Below the pieces are notes generated by a model. That model was not told the DNA's origin. It saw only the letters and a list, made by a program, of their open reading frames with translations, and did no database searches. The position numbers were made by a program, and so were the translations under genes. Positions 36,269 through 45,928 of a stretch of DNA of 54,472 nt are shown here, one piece after another. The first letter of the stretch is position 1. Each line of letters opens with the position of its first letter. Source of the stretch: an uncultured Roseburia sp. (GTDB taxonomy: Bacteria > Bacillota > Clostridia > Lachnospirales > Lachnospiraceae); contig CANPGM010000023.1 in NCBI GenBank assembly GCA_947573605.1, positions 1-54,472 of the forward strand, written 5' to 3'.

Positions 36269-37196
36269 TTTCTCCTCCGTTTCGAATGCCGTTTACCATC
36301 ATACGAATCCCTTCCTCCAGACAGATCTGCGGCTCCCAGCCAAACTCCGCTTTCATTCTGGAATTATCAAGCACATTGTATTCCACATCGCATTTCCGAT
36401 CGGGAACAAAGATAAGCCTGGGATATTCGCACCCAAGTTCTTTCACAATCAAATCAATAATCTCTAAAATGCTGTGCCCTTTTCCGAAACCGATATTATA
36501 GATTCCGCCGCTGCCACCGTTCTCCGCTGCTTTAAGCACACCTGAAATTGCGTCCTCGACATGAATGTAGTCGCGCACGTTCCGTCCGTTTCCAAACACC
36601 GTTACCGGCTCTCCCCGCATGATGCAGTCCATCACAATCGGAATCAGCCCCTGCTTCTGGTTCTTCCTCGCCTTTGTTCCATAGGGATTGGAAAGCCTTA
36701 AAATCCGATAATCAAGTCCGTACATATGGTGATAAAGGAAAAGATACCGCTCTATCAGCTCCTTGCTGATTCCATAATTGCAAATCGGCGCCGGAAGCAG
36801 TTCCTCCGATAACGGCACACTGCCCTTATTTCCGTATACGGTTCCTCCCGATGAAAGAAAAATAAGCCTGACGCCGGGATGAAGCTTTACTTCTTCCAGC
36901 AGCGCAAGCGTTGGTCTGACGTTTTCCTCAAGCTCCCTAAAGGCGTCTTTTGTCCCGTCCGCCGGAGTAATCGTACTAATCAGATGATAAACATAATCAT
37001 AGCCTGCTATTTCACCTGCAAAACTGTTTTTATTTATAAAGTCGATTTCCTGAAACGACACGTTTTCGTATTTGTCAAAGGAGGGATTTCGGTTGACGTC
37101 CGCAACGACAATCTGATTAGAATCCTGCTTTGCCAGACGTGCAATCAGTCTGCTCCCTAAGAACCCGCTTCCTCCGAATACAAGATATTTCGCCAT
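36261..37196 (-). CDS. NAD-dependent sugar epimerase/dehydratase (GalE-like)
   Basis: A 311-residue extended short-chain dehydrogenase. The nucleotide motif is LVFGGSGFLGSRLIARL. The catalytic residues are Ser in FLSSGGTVYG and Tyr/Lys in NYGISKELIERY. SNPYGTKARKNQKQGLIP and GRNVRDYIHVEDAI are typical of UDP-glucose 4-epimerase relatives. The exact sugar is not determined. The ATG at 37196 follows AGGAAAA. The upstream in-frame stretch to 37247 has no support. Confidence 0.9.
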   Translation of the reverse strand: MAKYLVFGGSGFLGSRLIARLAKQDSNQIVVADVNRNPSFDKYENVSFQEIDFINKNSFAGEIAGYDYVYHLISTITPADGTKDAFRELEENVRPTLALLEEVKLHPGVRLIFLSSGGTVYGNKGSVPLSEELLPAPICNYGISKELIERYLFLYHHMYGLDYRILRLSNPYGTKARKNQKQGLIPIVMDCIMRGEPVTVFGNGRNVRDYIHVEDAISGVLKAAENGGSGGIYNIGFGKGHSILEIIDLIVKELGCEYPRLIFVPDRKCDVEYNVLDNSRMKAEFGWEPQICLEEGIRMMVNGIRNGGENG

Positions 37197-37421
37197 ATTT
37201 TCCTGATTTCTGCGCGCTGCGGCGCGCACCTGGTGCAGTGACCGCATGTAACAACAATGAGTCGCGTATACAGGCGGTCACTACACGAATGTTCTGACAG
37301 CCGGATACGCTGATTTATCCGGCGCTTTTGTCCGAGGCCGATTCGGGCAAAAATCACATCATACGCCCGTTTGCACTACAAATAAAAATAACATATTTCG
37401 CGCGTTTTTGCAATAAAACGC
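37197..37421. other. Intergenic region with several hairpins
   Basis: This 225-bp gap inside the operon holds GCGCGC-TGCG-GCGCGC, GTGACCGC/GCGGTCAC spaced by about 28 nt, CCGGATA-CGCTGAT-TATCCGG, and a GCGTTTT/AAAACGC stem directly after the acyltransferase stop. No gene is convincing in it. Confidence 0.55.
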
Positions 37422-38429
37422 TTATTTCCCGAATATTTTCCGTAAAAAAGGAATCTTTAATATAACAAATGTAAGAAGCGTCGCATAAGCAAGCTTCATC
37501 AGATATACGACAATTACAGACGGTGTATCTATTATTCCCACTGAGTTTAAATAAGTATACATTTCCGGCCAGGGAAACAGGGAAAGCTCCAGTACATGCA
37601 GGCACAGAATAATCATGGAATTTCGGCCGTAAAAACTTAAAACTTTATTTAACAAAGGAATCTTTTCGTCAATTCCTCTGGATACCCATATTACGGAATA
37701 GCAAATGAGAACCGCTCCGATTACACTTAAAAGTCCCCCCTCCAATTCGCAGTTCACGTTATAAATCCTGATATTGAAGATCGCTTCAAAAACAAGCATA
37801 CCGGCGGACAACAGAAACAGTCCGGGATGAAACGGCTTGTCCATAAATTTTTCCTTTTTGCACAGATAGCCGACGTATACAAAAATCGACGATAGCGCTC
37901 CTGCCTGAACAGAAAACGGCAGCCAAAAATACTGCGCCGTCGCATAACCCATATACGCAATCGCAGCAATGATAATTCCGCCGTATTTTTTTTCCGCAAA
38001 ATATTTGACAATCAACAGCGCCCAGCCGACTCCCAGAAAGAACCAGATTGCTCCGATTTGTTTGATGAAAAAGGGTTCATAATAACTGACTCCCGCGCCG
38101 TAGCCCGCTGCGAGGGCCCATTTTAAAATTTCTTTTGGAATGACGCGGAAATTGCCCCCGAACAAATGGATCAGCGCCGTAACCGCCATCAGGCAGACGC
38201 TTGCAAAAATATAAGGCGGTGCAAGCTGCTTTATTTTTTCTCTCCGATACGTCTTAAAATCCTTTTTCTCCGAGAGAAAATAACCGCTGATTAAAAAGAA
38301 AAGCGTCATCGCAAAGGTATGAATAATCCTGTTATTTGTCTCTCTTCCCATATGCGCGGCAATCACACATAAAATACCGATTCCCTTCGCAACGTCAAAA
38401 TAGCCGATCCGTTTTCCTAAAATATCCAC
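37422..38429 (-). CDS. Acyltransferase 3 family membrane protein (first)
   Basis: A 335-residue protein with about ten membrane helices. It starts with DILGKRIGYFDVAKGIGILCVIAAHMG, which holds the conserved Asp and His of acyltransferase family 3, then FFLISGYFLSEKKDF. These enzymes O-acetylate sugars of surface polymers. I chose the GTG at 38429, which follows AAAGGAG at 6 bases. An ATG-like longer form would start at 38447. It overlaps the next acyltransferase gene by 35 bp. Confidence 0.88.
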   Translation of the reverse strand: MDILGKRIGYFDVAKGIGILCVIAAHMGRETNNRIIHTFAMTLFFLISGYFLSEKKDFKTYRREKIKQLAPPYIFASVCLMAVTALIHLFGGNFRVIPKEILKWALAAGYGAGVSYYEPFFIKQIGAIWFFLGVGWALLIVKYFAEKKYGGIIIAAIAYMGYATAQYFWLPFSVQAGALSSIFVYVGYLCKKEKFMDKPFHPGLFLLSAGMLVFEAIFNIRIYNVNCELEGGLLSVIGAVLICYSVIWVSRGIDEKIPLLNKVLSFYGRNSMIILCLHVLELSLFPWPEMYTYLNSVGIIDTPSVIVVYLMKLAYATLLTFVILKIPFLRKIFGK

Positions 38430-39525
38430 TTTGCACTCCTTTCGCAAGCAGGGCCGAAAGCCCTTTATAAACCGCCGTTAAAAGCGCCGCCGACGCCGTT
38501 GACAATACCAGAAGCCAGATATAAATCAGAACCGAATATTTCGGCAGCATCACAAGCTCCTGAAAATAGTAATATGCAAAAAACGTGTGCGTCAGCCATA
38601 TGTATGTAGAATAACCGCCCATAAATTCCAAAAACCGCCGCAGAATACGAATTTCCCCGCATTCGTGACACAGGGTAACAACGCAAAAAACCAAAACCGG
38701 AGTAAAAACAATATCGGGCAGCGTTCCGCCCGCATCCCGCACCTTATACATACGTCCCGCCAGTACAAACAGCAGTCCTAAAAGCGAAGCGCCGATTTTA
38801 AACCATTTCTTATCCAGCACTTTCGCCGCAAATCCGAACAGGTCGTAGCGTGCAATCAGATACCCTTCCGCAAAAACCAGATAGAGATAATGCCGCTGCA
38901 AAAACATGTAAAGCGAAATCCGCACCGGTAAAAGCTGCGGAAATACGTACAGCGAACCAATCACACAGAGGAAAGCGGCCCCCGTCAGAATGCAAAGCGC
39001 TTTCTTTCCTGAAAACAGCCGTGCAAAGAAACTAACCAGAAAGTCAAACACCGGAAAAAGCAGCAGCAGCTTTACATATTGTTCCACATACCACCATTCC
39101 ATATTATACAATTCAAGCTCTCCTAAAAAGCTGCGGATAAACTCTGTAATATGAAATTCATATCCGAACCACAAAAAGCCCATCGGCACAAAAATAAAAA
39201 ATACAAGCCAGTACTTTTTGTAAAAACCAAACAGGCTTTTTACTACTTTTTTATAATCTTCCCGGAGCAAATCCGGCAGACGGCCGCCGTGCAGCGGACT
39301 GCAGCTTACGTACATCCCGTAACCGCTGACAAATGCGTAAATCGGAACGCAGATTTTTGCAAAATTTGCAAGAACCGCTTCATGCGCCGTCTGTCCCCAA
39401 TACAACACGGAAACATAATCGTAATTTAATCTGTCAGGCAGATAAAACATATGATGGAACACCATCAGCAGAACAGCCGTTCCATACAGCGCCATCGTAT
39501 CCTTTTTCGTAATGTATGACCGCAC
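38395..39525 (-). CDS. Acyltransferase 3 family membrane protein (second)
   Basis: A 376-residue membrane protein with about ten helices. TMALYGTAVLLMVFHHMFYL carries the His-rich active-site region of acyltransferase 3, and CVPIYAFVSGYGMYVS the following helix. It probably acylates an exported or lipid-linked sugar. AGGAG lies directly before the ATG at 39531 and 6 bases before the GTG at 39525, so I prefer the GTG. It overlaps the other acyltransferase by 35 bp and begins 10 bp after the ABC gene. Confidence 0.87.
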   Translation of the reverse strand: MRSYITKKDTMALYGTAVLLMVFHHMFYLPDRLNYDYVSVLYWGQTAHEAVLANFAKICVPIYAFVSGYGMYVSCSPLHGGRLPDLLREDYKKVVKSLFGFYKKYWLVFFIFVPMGFLWFGYEFHITEFIRSFLGELELYNMEWWYVEQYVKLLLLFPVFDFLVSFFARLFSGKKALCILTGAAFLCVIGSLYVFPQLLPVRISLYMFLQRHYLYLVFAEGYLIARYDLFGFAAKVLDKKWFKIGASLLGLLFVLAGRMYKVRDAGGTLPDIVFTPVLVFCVVTLCHECGEIRILRRFLEFMGGYSTYIWLTHTFFAYYYFQELVMLPKYSVLIYIWLLVLSTASAALLTAVYKGLSALLAKGVQSGYFRKTDRLF

Positions 39526-39534
39526 CTTCATCTC

Positions 39535-41298
39535 CTATTCTTCCAAATGTGTTTCCGTAATCTTACCGTTTTCTACACGATAAATAATATCGCACTCCTT
39601 AATCGTCGTTAATCTGTGGGCAATGATAATCATTGTCTTTTTTCCGTGCAGGCTGTTGACCGACTCCATAATCGCAGCCTCCGTTTCGTTATCAAGCGCC
39701 GACGTCGCCTCGTCAAAAATCAAAAGTTCCGGGTCGGTGTAAAGCGCGCGGGCAATTCCGATTCTCTGACGCTGTCCGCCGGATAAACGGATTCCCCTTT
39801 CTCCGATTGTCGTATTGATTCCGTCCGGCAGCCCTTCCACAAATTCTTTGAGCTGCGCCTCTTCCAAAGCTTTCCAGACACGTTCGTCGTCTACTTCGCT
39901 TTTATGGAAACCAAACGCCACATTTGCCCGTATCGTGTCATCCAGCATATAAATCATTTGCGGAATATAGCTCAAATGAGAAAGCCACCCCGCATAGTCT
40001 TCGTGAATATCCGTTCCGTCCGATAAAATGCGTCCCGCCTGCGGTTTTAACAGACCAAGCAGAATATCGACCGCAGTAGTTTTTCCGGCGCCGGACGTTC
40101 CGACGATTCCGACCGACTTTCCGACCGGAATCCGCATACCGGCGCAATCAAGCACCTGCGCTTCCGTATTCGGATAGGAAAAGGAAATATCCGAAAGCGC
40201 GCATTCTTTTTCAAGCGTCACCGTTTTCGCTCCCTGCTGCTTTTTCTTTTCCTCCATAGCCAGGCGGTCCTCTTTCTCATAGACGTCGGCTGTTTTTATA
40301 TTTTCAATTGTTTTATCCAGCATCGGCTCCTGATAGGCAACCGCGTTCATTGCCGAACTCATCCGGTTCGCGCTGGGAAGCAGGCGGACCGCGGCGAATG
40401 CAAACGCCGAAATCTGCGGCAGCATATCGGTAATATCACTTCCGTTTACAATCATAAAGCCCATATATCCCAGCATCCCGCATACTACAACTGCCTCAAT
40501 TACCAGACGCGGCGCGTTTCCCAGCACAATCGACTTTTTCTCCTCCATCACCGCGTTTTCCGCATATTTCGTATATTCGTCAATAAAGAATTCCTCTTTA
40601 TTCGCCACCTTCATTTCTTTTACGCCTGCAACCGACTGCAGCAGCCACTGATTCGCCTTTGAATTGTTCCTCTGAAATTCTACGCCGGCCACGCGAAGTA
40701 CCGGCTTAATAATTTTATAAATAATCAGCATGACGGCGAGAAGCAGTACCGCTACCATCCCGGCCATAACCGGATCGATTACAATAATTGTGATAATCAG
40801 AGCCGCGGCGACAACCGCCTCCGTAAAAAAGCTCATGATCACCGTCAGAAGCGAAAAGGTGCTTGAAGTATCCCCCCGGATTACTCTCATAATTTCGCCG
40901 GAATTAATATTCAGAAAAAATTCGTACGGTCTGTGCAGATAAACGTCCATCAGGCGATACTGAATCGTCACTCTTGTATTACAGATAAATCTCGTCTGCA
41001 CATAGTACTCAAAATACAAAAAGGCGTCCTTTGCAATATAGAGTACAATCAATACGCCGATTACAAGAAGAATAAACGTATTCGGCGAAGTAATCCCCAG
41101 CATACTGCATATATCTCCGATAGTGGTTCCCGGATCAAACGCATCCTTCTGCATCAGCGCCGTAAGCAGCGGCGCGATCATCGATACGCTCAAGGTCTCT
41201 AAAATTGCACCGATCAGCATCAGAAATACAATCACATAGACTTTTTTCTTCTGCTGCTTATTTAATAAAATTCCAAACTTTTTTATGATTCTAAGCAT
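39535..41298 (-). CDS. ABC exporter, fused permease and ATPase (PglK/MsbA-like)
   Basis: A 587-residue half-transporter. Six transmembrane helices fill residues 20-310. The C-terminal ATPase has Walker A GTSGAGKTT, a Q-loop near YIPQMIYML, the signature LSGGQRQRIGIARAL, Walker B LLIFDEATSALD and the H-loop IIIAHRLTT. In a polysaccharide locus the most likely cargo is a lipid-linked oligosaccharide. The ATG at 41298 has GAGG 8 bases upstream. Substrate assignment is from context. Confidence 0.93.
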   Translation of the reverse strand: MLRIIKKFGILLNKQQKKKVYVIVFLMLIGAILETLSVSMIAPLLTALMQKDAFDPGTTIGDICSMLGITSPNTFILLVIGVLIVLYIAKDAFLYFEYYVQTRFICNTRVTIQYRLMDVYLHRPYEFFLNINSGEIMRVIRGDTSSTFSLLTVIMSFFTEAVVAAALIITIIVIDPVMAGMVAVLLLAVMLIIYKIIKPVLRVAGVEFQRNNSKANQWLLQSVAGVKEMKVANKEEFFIDEYTKYAENAVMEEKKSIVLGNAPRLVIEAVVVCGMLGYMGFMIVNGSDITDMLPQISAFAFAAVRLLPSANRMSSAMNAVAYQEPMLDKTIENIKTADVYEKEDRLAMEEKKKQQGAKTVTLEKECALSDISFSYPNTEAQVLDCAGMRIPVGKSVGIVGTSGAGKTTAVDILLGLLKPQAGRILSDGTDIHEDYAGWLSHLSYIPQMIYMLDDTIRANVAFGFHKSEVDDERVWKALEEAQLKEFVEGLPDGINTTIGERGIRLSGGQRQRIGIARALYTDPELLIFDEATSALDNETEAAIMESVNSLHGKKTMIIIAHRLTTIKECDIIYRVENGKITETHLEE

Positions 41299-41312
41299 TT
41301 GTTTTCCTCACT

Positions 41313-42341
41313 TTATCTGGTACGGCCGCCGTTTCCCCGAAGCTTCCGGGGCAGTTTCATAATGGAGTTCCCGATTCGGTAATCCTTCGAGGAAAACGCG
41401 CTCTCCAAAACTTTAAAGTAAATTTTATTTTTATGAGACAGCATATCCCGTTTCAGCTCTTCATAAAACGGCGTCCGGGAAGCATAATCCCACCAACGTT
41501 TCAAAAATCGGATGTAAAGCGCGTCAATAATCATTCCGTTCTGCGCGAACACCGGAAGCATTCCTCTCTGCTCCATCGTCGTAAACTCTTCATCGGATAT
41601 CTCCGCTTCCCACGGGCGGATACCCGGTCCTGTAAAATGCATTACTACAACCTCTTCCGGGCTGTAAGAAGGATATGCTTTTCTTAATTTCTCTTTAAAC
41701 TTTCTGTAAAACGGGCAGGTAAAGTTAAATTTCTGTTTTGATACATATTCCGTTCCTTCCCTGCCGAATAATTCGTTTAACAGCCCCTGATCCATATAAT
41801 AATCGGTCATCGTCTCCGCAAGCTTTTTATATGTTTCAAACGTAATATCGTTACGCATTTTTTCCATATTAAACAATATCATACCTGCGTTAAATTCGCC
41901 GCCCTGTTCGCATTCCGTTGAAAACCCGCATGCCGCGATGTAGTGATCGTGAAAGTCGGTATGATACAACTCAAAAAGGTCGCCGCAGACAATCATATCG
42001 CTGTCCAGATAAAGCGCCCGCTCCGTTTCCTTCGGCAGCAAGTCCTGTATCTCCAGACGGAAATAGGTCTCAATTGAAATCCGGTCCGTCGTACAGGGAA
42101 GTTCTCTGTATTTTTCCTCGTTTACATAGACAAATTCAATTTCGGCGCCGTATGCTTCGCCGAGCCCGCACACCTTTTTTCGGCCCTCTTCTTCCAACCG
42201 GCTGTAGAGCGCATAGATGTGAAATTGTTTTCCCGGATTTGTTTCAAACAGCGAAACAAGCAGTACCGACATATACCGCAGATACTTTTCGTTCGGCGCG
42301 GTTACGATATGATAAACCTCTTTTTCCATACTAATCATCAT
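41313..42341 (-). CDS. GT8 glycosyltransferase
   Basis: A 342-residue family 8 retaining transferase. Key features are YHIVTAPNEKYLRYMSVLLVSL, the donor/metal motif ALYLDSDMIVCGDL (DSD) and FNAGMILFNMEKMR, then DQGLLNELF. The family uses UDP-glucose or UDP-galactose. AGAAAGG lies just before the first of three closely spaced Met codons (42341, 42338, 42329), so the exact start is uncertain by up to four residues. Confidence 0.92.
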   Translation of the reverse strand: MMISMEKEVYHIVTAPNEKYLRYMSVLLVSLFETNPGKQFHIYALYSRLEEEGRKKVCGLGEAYGAEIEFVYVNEEKYRELPCTTDRISIETYFRLEIQDLLPKETERALYLDSDMIVCGDLFELYHTDFHDHYIAACGFSTECEQGGEFNAGMILFNMEKMRNDITFETYKKLAETMTDYYMDQGLLNELFGREGTEYVSKQKFNFTCPFYRKFKEKLRKAYPSYSPEEVVVMHFTGPGIRPWEAEISDEEFTTMEQRGMLPVFAQNGMIIDALYIRFLKRWWDYASRTPFYEELKRDMLSHKNKIYFKVLESAFSSKDYRIGNSIMKLPRKLRGNGGRTR

Positions 42342-42414
42342 ACCTTTCTCTCAGTCTGCGAACTTTGGGCCGCAGGCGCAATATTCGCAAGACAAACAAG
42401 TTTGTTATCCTCCA

Positions 42415-43296
42415 TCATTTATCGAAACAGTCTGCAACCAGCCGTTCAAAAAGTTCTTTCGAGGCTCCCTCTGCGTCAATTTTTCTTGCAAACATTTTCT
42501 GCGACGCACGGATTTCCCCGTAATCCCTCATATCAAGCGTTGCCGGACGTTTTCTCGACGGGTCGTCCCAAATGCTGAAAATCAGAGAATCATGTACTGC
42601 GGTTTTTGCAAACTCCGATTCCATGATCAGATTCTGAAAAAAGAATTCCTCACAAACCCAGCAGTATTTAAGCCCTCTTAAATAACGCGGATTCGTTTTA
42701 CAGTAAGACAGCAAATATGTGACAAAATCCGCAGAGAGCGAGCAATAGAGATATCCTTTGTAGGGATAGACACGTTTTCTGTTTACATGAATCTTTGCCT
42801 GAATCCGCTTGGAAACAACTTCAAAGCGTTTCCAGAAGGCCGCGTGTCTCCCTCTGATGTTATAAAGAAACTGAAAGTAAAAATAACGGCAGCGCTCTCG
42901 CAAGACCTCCGCATTTCCGAAATTCTCTTCCTTCGAAAGTTCCACGAAATTTTTCCCGCGGTTCTTTTCAAAGAACGCACAGAAATCCGACGGCTTCTGT
43001 ATTAGCAAACTGTTCGCGCTCATAATATGATAATAGCCGTAATTCTTTCCCGACGCCTCCGCCATTCGAAGCAGAGAAAGAATCGCATAGACATGCTGCA
43101 CGCCGCCCCAGTTGATTTTATACTTTTGTATCAGCCGCACATTGGGAATCTCTTTTAGTTTTTGCATCAATTCCGCCGGTACCCGGCTTTTTTTGTCAAT
43201 GTGGACATAGCAGTCAAAATACGCTGCATATTCCGTAAGCTGTCTGCAGAGCGCCTCAAAGTCACAATATGCGGTTATTATAAATGCATGCTTCAT
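42415..43296 (-). CDS. GT14 family (core-2/I-branching-like) glycosyltransferase
   Basis: A 293-residue enzyme resembling beta-1,6-N-acetylglucosaminyltransferases: AFIITAYCDFEALCRQL, YVHIDKKS, INWGGVQHVYAILSLLRMA, YYHIMSANSLLIQKP and a C-terminal WVCEEFFFQNLIMESEF. The family adds branches and does not need a metal motif. The role here is probably a side branch on the surface polymer. GGAG is somewhat far (13 bases) from the ATG at 43296. Confidence 0.88.
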   Translation of the reverse strand: MKHAFIITAYCDFEALCRQLTEYAAYFDCYVHIDKKSRVPAELMQKLKEIPNVRLIQKYKINWGGVQHVYAILSLLRMAEASGKNYGYYHIMSANSLLIQKPSDFCAFFEKNRGKNFVELSKEENFGNAEVLRERCRYFYFQFLYNIRGRHAAFWKRFEVVSKRIQAKIHVNRKRVYPYKGYLYCSLSADFVTYLLSYCKTNPRYLRGLKYCWVCEEFFFQNLIMESEFAKTAVHDSLIFSIWDDPSRKRPATLDMRDYGEIRASQKMFARKIDAEGASKELFERLVADCFDK

Positions 43297-43388
43297 TTTT
43301 CTATCTTTCTCCGTATCGCTTTCACAGCCTGTTACATAATACTACAAAATCTGTCATTTTTCAATCATTCATCACGGGCCCTGGCGAC

Positions 43389-45035
43389 TCATGGCAGCAA
43401 GGCCAGTCCATACCGTTCGTCCTCATAAATGATCTCATGCTGTTTTGCAAGCTGCGTCTCCAATTCCCGAAGCTCCTGCGGCAGGTAAGGATTCCCTTTG
43501 TCAATCACAAGCACTTTCTTCGCATCGTGGGACAGATTCGGAAAATAAGCGTCTATTTCGTCGACCGACGTTACCCGGTACACCTGCTTTTCCGATACGG
43601 ACAATTTCTGAGGCGGGTTTACATCAATTTCATAGGAAAACGAAAAACAGACGTTCTCGTACTCCATCGTTTCATACAGCAGCTTTGCCAGTCCTAAATC
43701 CGCAATTGTCGAATGCGAATTATAGTAATTTTTTGTCGCCTGCGGCAATCCCAGAATCAGGAAAACTACAGCGCACGTTAAGAAACCATTTACAGCTGCG
43801 CTGGTGAGCTCCCTTCCAAAAAGAGCGACACGCAGCGCCTGTTTTTCCATGCATAACAGAATCGTCATTGCAGGGATCAGCAAAATAACGGCTGCTCCCA
43901 CCTTTATCATGGAAAACGCATGTACGGCGGAATGGTTTTTTAAAAAGAATACCTGTAAAAGCGGCGCGGCAATCCCAAGCGCAATTCCTGCATACGCGGG
44001 ATTTATAAAAACTTTTTTCCATTTTTTTAAAAATACTGCCTGCCGAATCAACAATGCAAATATGACGATAAGAAACAGTGCAAACAGGAGCGCCCGCTTA
44101 CCCGAACCGTTTACAAACGATTCTAAAAATCTGGTTTTCAACTGCCCTAATGCGCTTCCGTCCGCACCGTCTCCGGTTTGAATCCGCATTTTGTGCGCCA
44201 TATATCCGGGCCAGTCTTTCGTATAGGATAACTGCAGGAAAAATGCAGAAAGGGCCGCAATTACAGGACCAATATACCACAAAGCAGCCTTACAGGTCGA
44301 CCAAAACGTTCTTTTTTCCAGAATGTTCTTCGTCACATCAATCAAAAACGCAAGAAAAACCAGAATCCAGAAATAGTAATCCGTCATAACGCCCATAAAA
44401 ATAATCGGGCATTCCAATATCCGAAGCATTTTCTTTTTTCGGGATAAAATCGGCATTCCCGCAAGAAGCTCCGTCAGTAAAAACAGATGAACCCATAAAA
44501 TCACATACTGATCCGCAAAAAAAACGTTTGAAAGAAAGTACGTATTTGCAGGCAGAAGCGCCCACATAATCGCAAGCGCCGCAGCCATGAGCGTTTTAAA
44601 AACCTCCCCTGCCCGAATGGTAACCGCAAGCAAAAGGTAGAGAAAAACCGCAAGAAGCAGCGTATCAAGCACAAAACATACCATCTGAAAGCGCTTGACA
44701 AAAGGCAGATTAATCTGTGTGACGCCGCAAATTCTGGCAGCCGTATATACGGAAAAAACGGTCCCCGCCGGATAACTCAGATACGGCGTCCGTTCTTCTA
44801 AACTGTTAAATTCAATCGAATCAAACGATTCGTAACAGGTAAAACGATGCGAAAGGGCGCCTTCCTTTAACCACTGATTTACAAACTTAATCGTAGAGGC
44901 GGAAAGCCAATTCATTTCTACTCCTTCGTTTCCGTAATCAATCGGAAAACTCACGGTAAAAACCAGCAGAAAGGCAGCAAGAGTGACTGCCAGCGTCATT
45001 GCAATGCTTCTCCCTTTTGTCTGAACTGTATGCAT
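43389..45035 (-). CDS. Polytopic membrane protein, GT-C-like candidate (copy 2)
   Basis: A 548-residue protein with about ten to twelve helices, paralogous along its length to 30333-32039. Shared blocks are NWLSASTIKFVNQWL, TCYESFDSIEFN, RTPYLSYPAGTVFSVYTA, FLKNHSAVHAFSMIKVG, YETMEYENVCFSFSYEIDVNPP and KVLVIDKGNP. The ATG at 45035 has AAAGGAG 7-8 bases upstream. The two copies probably serve related steps, for example transfer of different sugars from lipid donors outside the membrane. No defining catalytic motif was seen. Confidence 0.75.
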   Translation of the reverse strand: MHTVQTKGRSIAMTLAVTLAAFLLVFTVSFPIDYGNEGVEMNWLSASTIKFVNQWLKEGALSHRFTCYESFDSIEFNSLEERTPYLSYPAGTVFSVYTAARICGVTQINLPFVKRFQMVCFVLDTLLLAVFLYLLLAVTIRAGEVFKTLMAAALAIMWALLPANTYFLSNVFFADQYVILWVHLFLLTELLAGMPILSRKKKMLRILECPIIFMGVMTDYYFWILVFLAFLIDVTKNILEKRTFWSTCKAALWYIGPVIAALSAFFLQLSYTKDWPGYMAHKMRIQTGDGADGSALGQLKTRFLESFVNGSGKRALLFALFLIVIFALLIRQAVFLKKWKKVFINPAYAGIALGIAAPLLQVFFLKNHSAVHAFSMIKVGAAVILLIPAMTILLCMEKQALRVALFGRELTSAAVNGFLTCAVVFLILGLPQATKNYYNSHSTIADLGLAKLLYETMEYENVCFSFSYEIDVNPPQKLSVSEKQVYRVTSVDEIDAYFPNLSHDAKKVLVIDKGNPYLPQELRELETQLAKQHEIIYEDERYGLALLP

Positions 45036-45057
45036 GGATGACTCCTTTATCCGTAGC

Positions 45058-45903
45058 TTAATCTTTGATCCACTGCGCCCATCTTCTGCGATATTCCTCC
45101 GGCGTCATTGCCTCATTTTCCTGAAACAGACGATAAAACAAATCCTCATTCCGAATGCCTGATTCTTCCATTACCTCGCTAATCGGCTGAATCGTAAAGC
45201 GGAGCAGTTCCTTTGCGGCATTAAATCTACGGTTTAACATATAGTCCCGTATTCCGATCCCGTAGCTTTTTTCAAAATTCTCGGAAAGCTCCTCCGCAGG
45301 CATACGAAACGTTTCGGCCAAAAGAGCGGAAAGCTGCCCCTCTCTGTAATTTTTATTAATAAATTCCCGGATTTCCGCGGCGACGTCCCGCTTTGCGGGC
45401 TGCCCGATACAGTCCGCCACCAGAAGCGTCAGCGCAGCGTGAGCGGCAAGCTCCGAAGCGTTTTCTTTTAACAGCTTTCGAATCCGTTCGATCCGCGCAG
45501 CCACCTGTCCCGGTTCTCCCGGAACAAACAGCGCTTCTTTCTTTTTCTCCCGAAACAGCTCGTAAAAAGCCTGCGCACCGGCGCCGTTGAAATGTACCCA
45601 TGCGAGCTCCCAGGGCTTCTCTTCACTGCTGATATGTTCAAATCCGTTGCGGCAGTCCAGCCAGATACAATCCCCTTTTGAAAGAGAATAGCGTTTCCCT
45701 TCGGTAAGCAGCGTTCCCCTGCCCCTTGTCACTTCAAAAATCAAATAGGAATCCAGATTTTCTCTTTTACAGGTATGCGGCGTCAGACTCTTAAGCGTCC
45801 CCACTTCCTGCACATAAAGCAGATTCTTTTTTGCAAATGCTCCCGGTGTGTGGAGCATCCGATCGGAGCTTGTAATTCCCACCGTATCAAACATATTATC
45901 CAC
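45058..45903 (-). CDS. AraC-family transcriptional regulator (paralog)
   Basis: A 281-residue regulator related to the one at 28019: LLYVQEVGTLKSLTPH, then CIWLDCRNGFEHISSEEKPWELAWVHFNG. The C-terminal AraC domain is weaker in the first helix-turn-helix (LSALLAETFRMPAEELSENFEKSYG) but clear in the second (ISEVMEESGIRNEDLFYRLFQENEAMTPEEYRRRW). It lies between the rmd-like gene and the second polytopic membrane protein, all on one strand, and is therefore in the operon it probably controls. Confidence 0.9.
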   Translation of the reverse strand: MDNMFDTVGITSSDRMLHTPGAFAKKNLLYVQEVGTLKSLTPHTCKRENLDSYLIFEVTRGRGTLLTEGKRYSLSKGDCIWLDCRNGFEHISSEEKPWELAWVHFNGAGAQAFYELFREKKKEALFVPGEPGQVAARIERIRKLLKENASELAAHAALTLLVADCIGQPAKRDVAAEIREFINKNYREGQLSALLAETFRMPAEELSENFEKSYGIGIRDYMLNRRFNAAKELLRFTIQPISEVMEESGIRNEDLFYRLFQENEAMTPEEYRRRWAQWIKD

Positions 45904-45928
45904 GCGTCATCCTCCATTCAGACAATAT

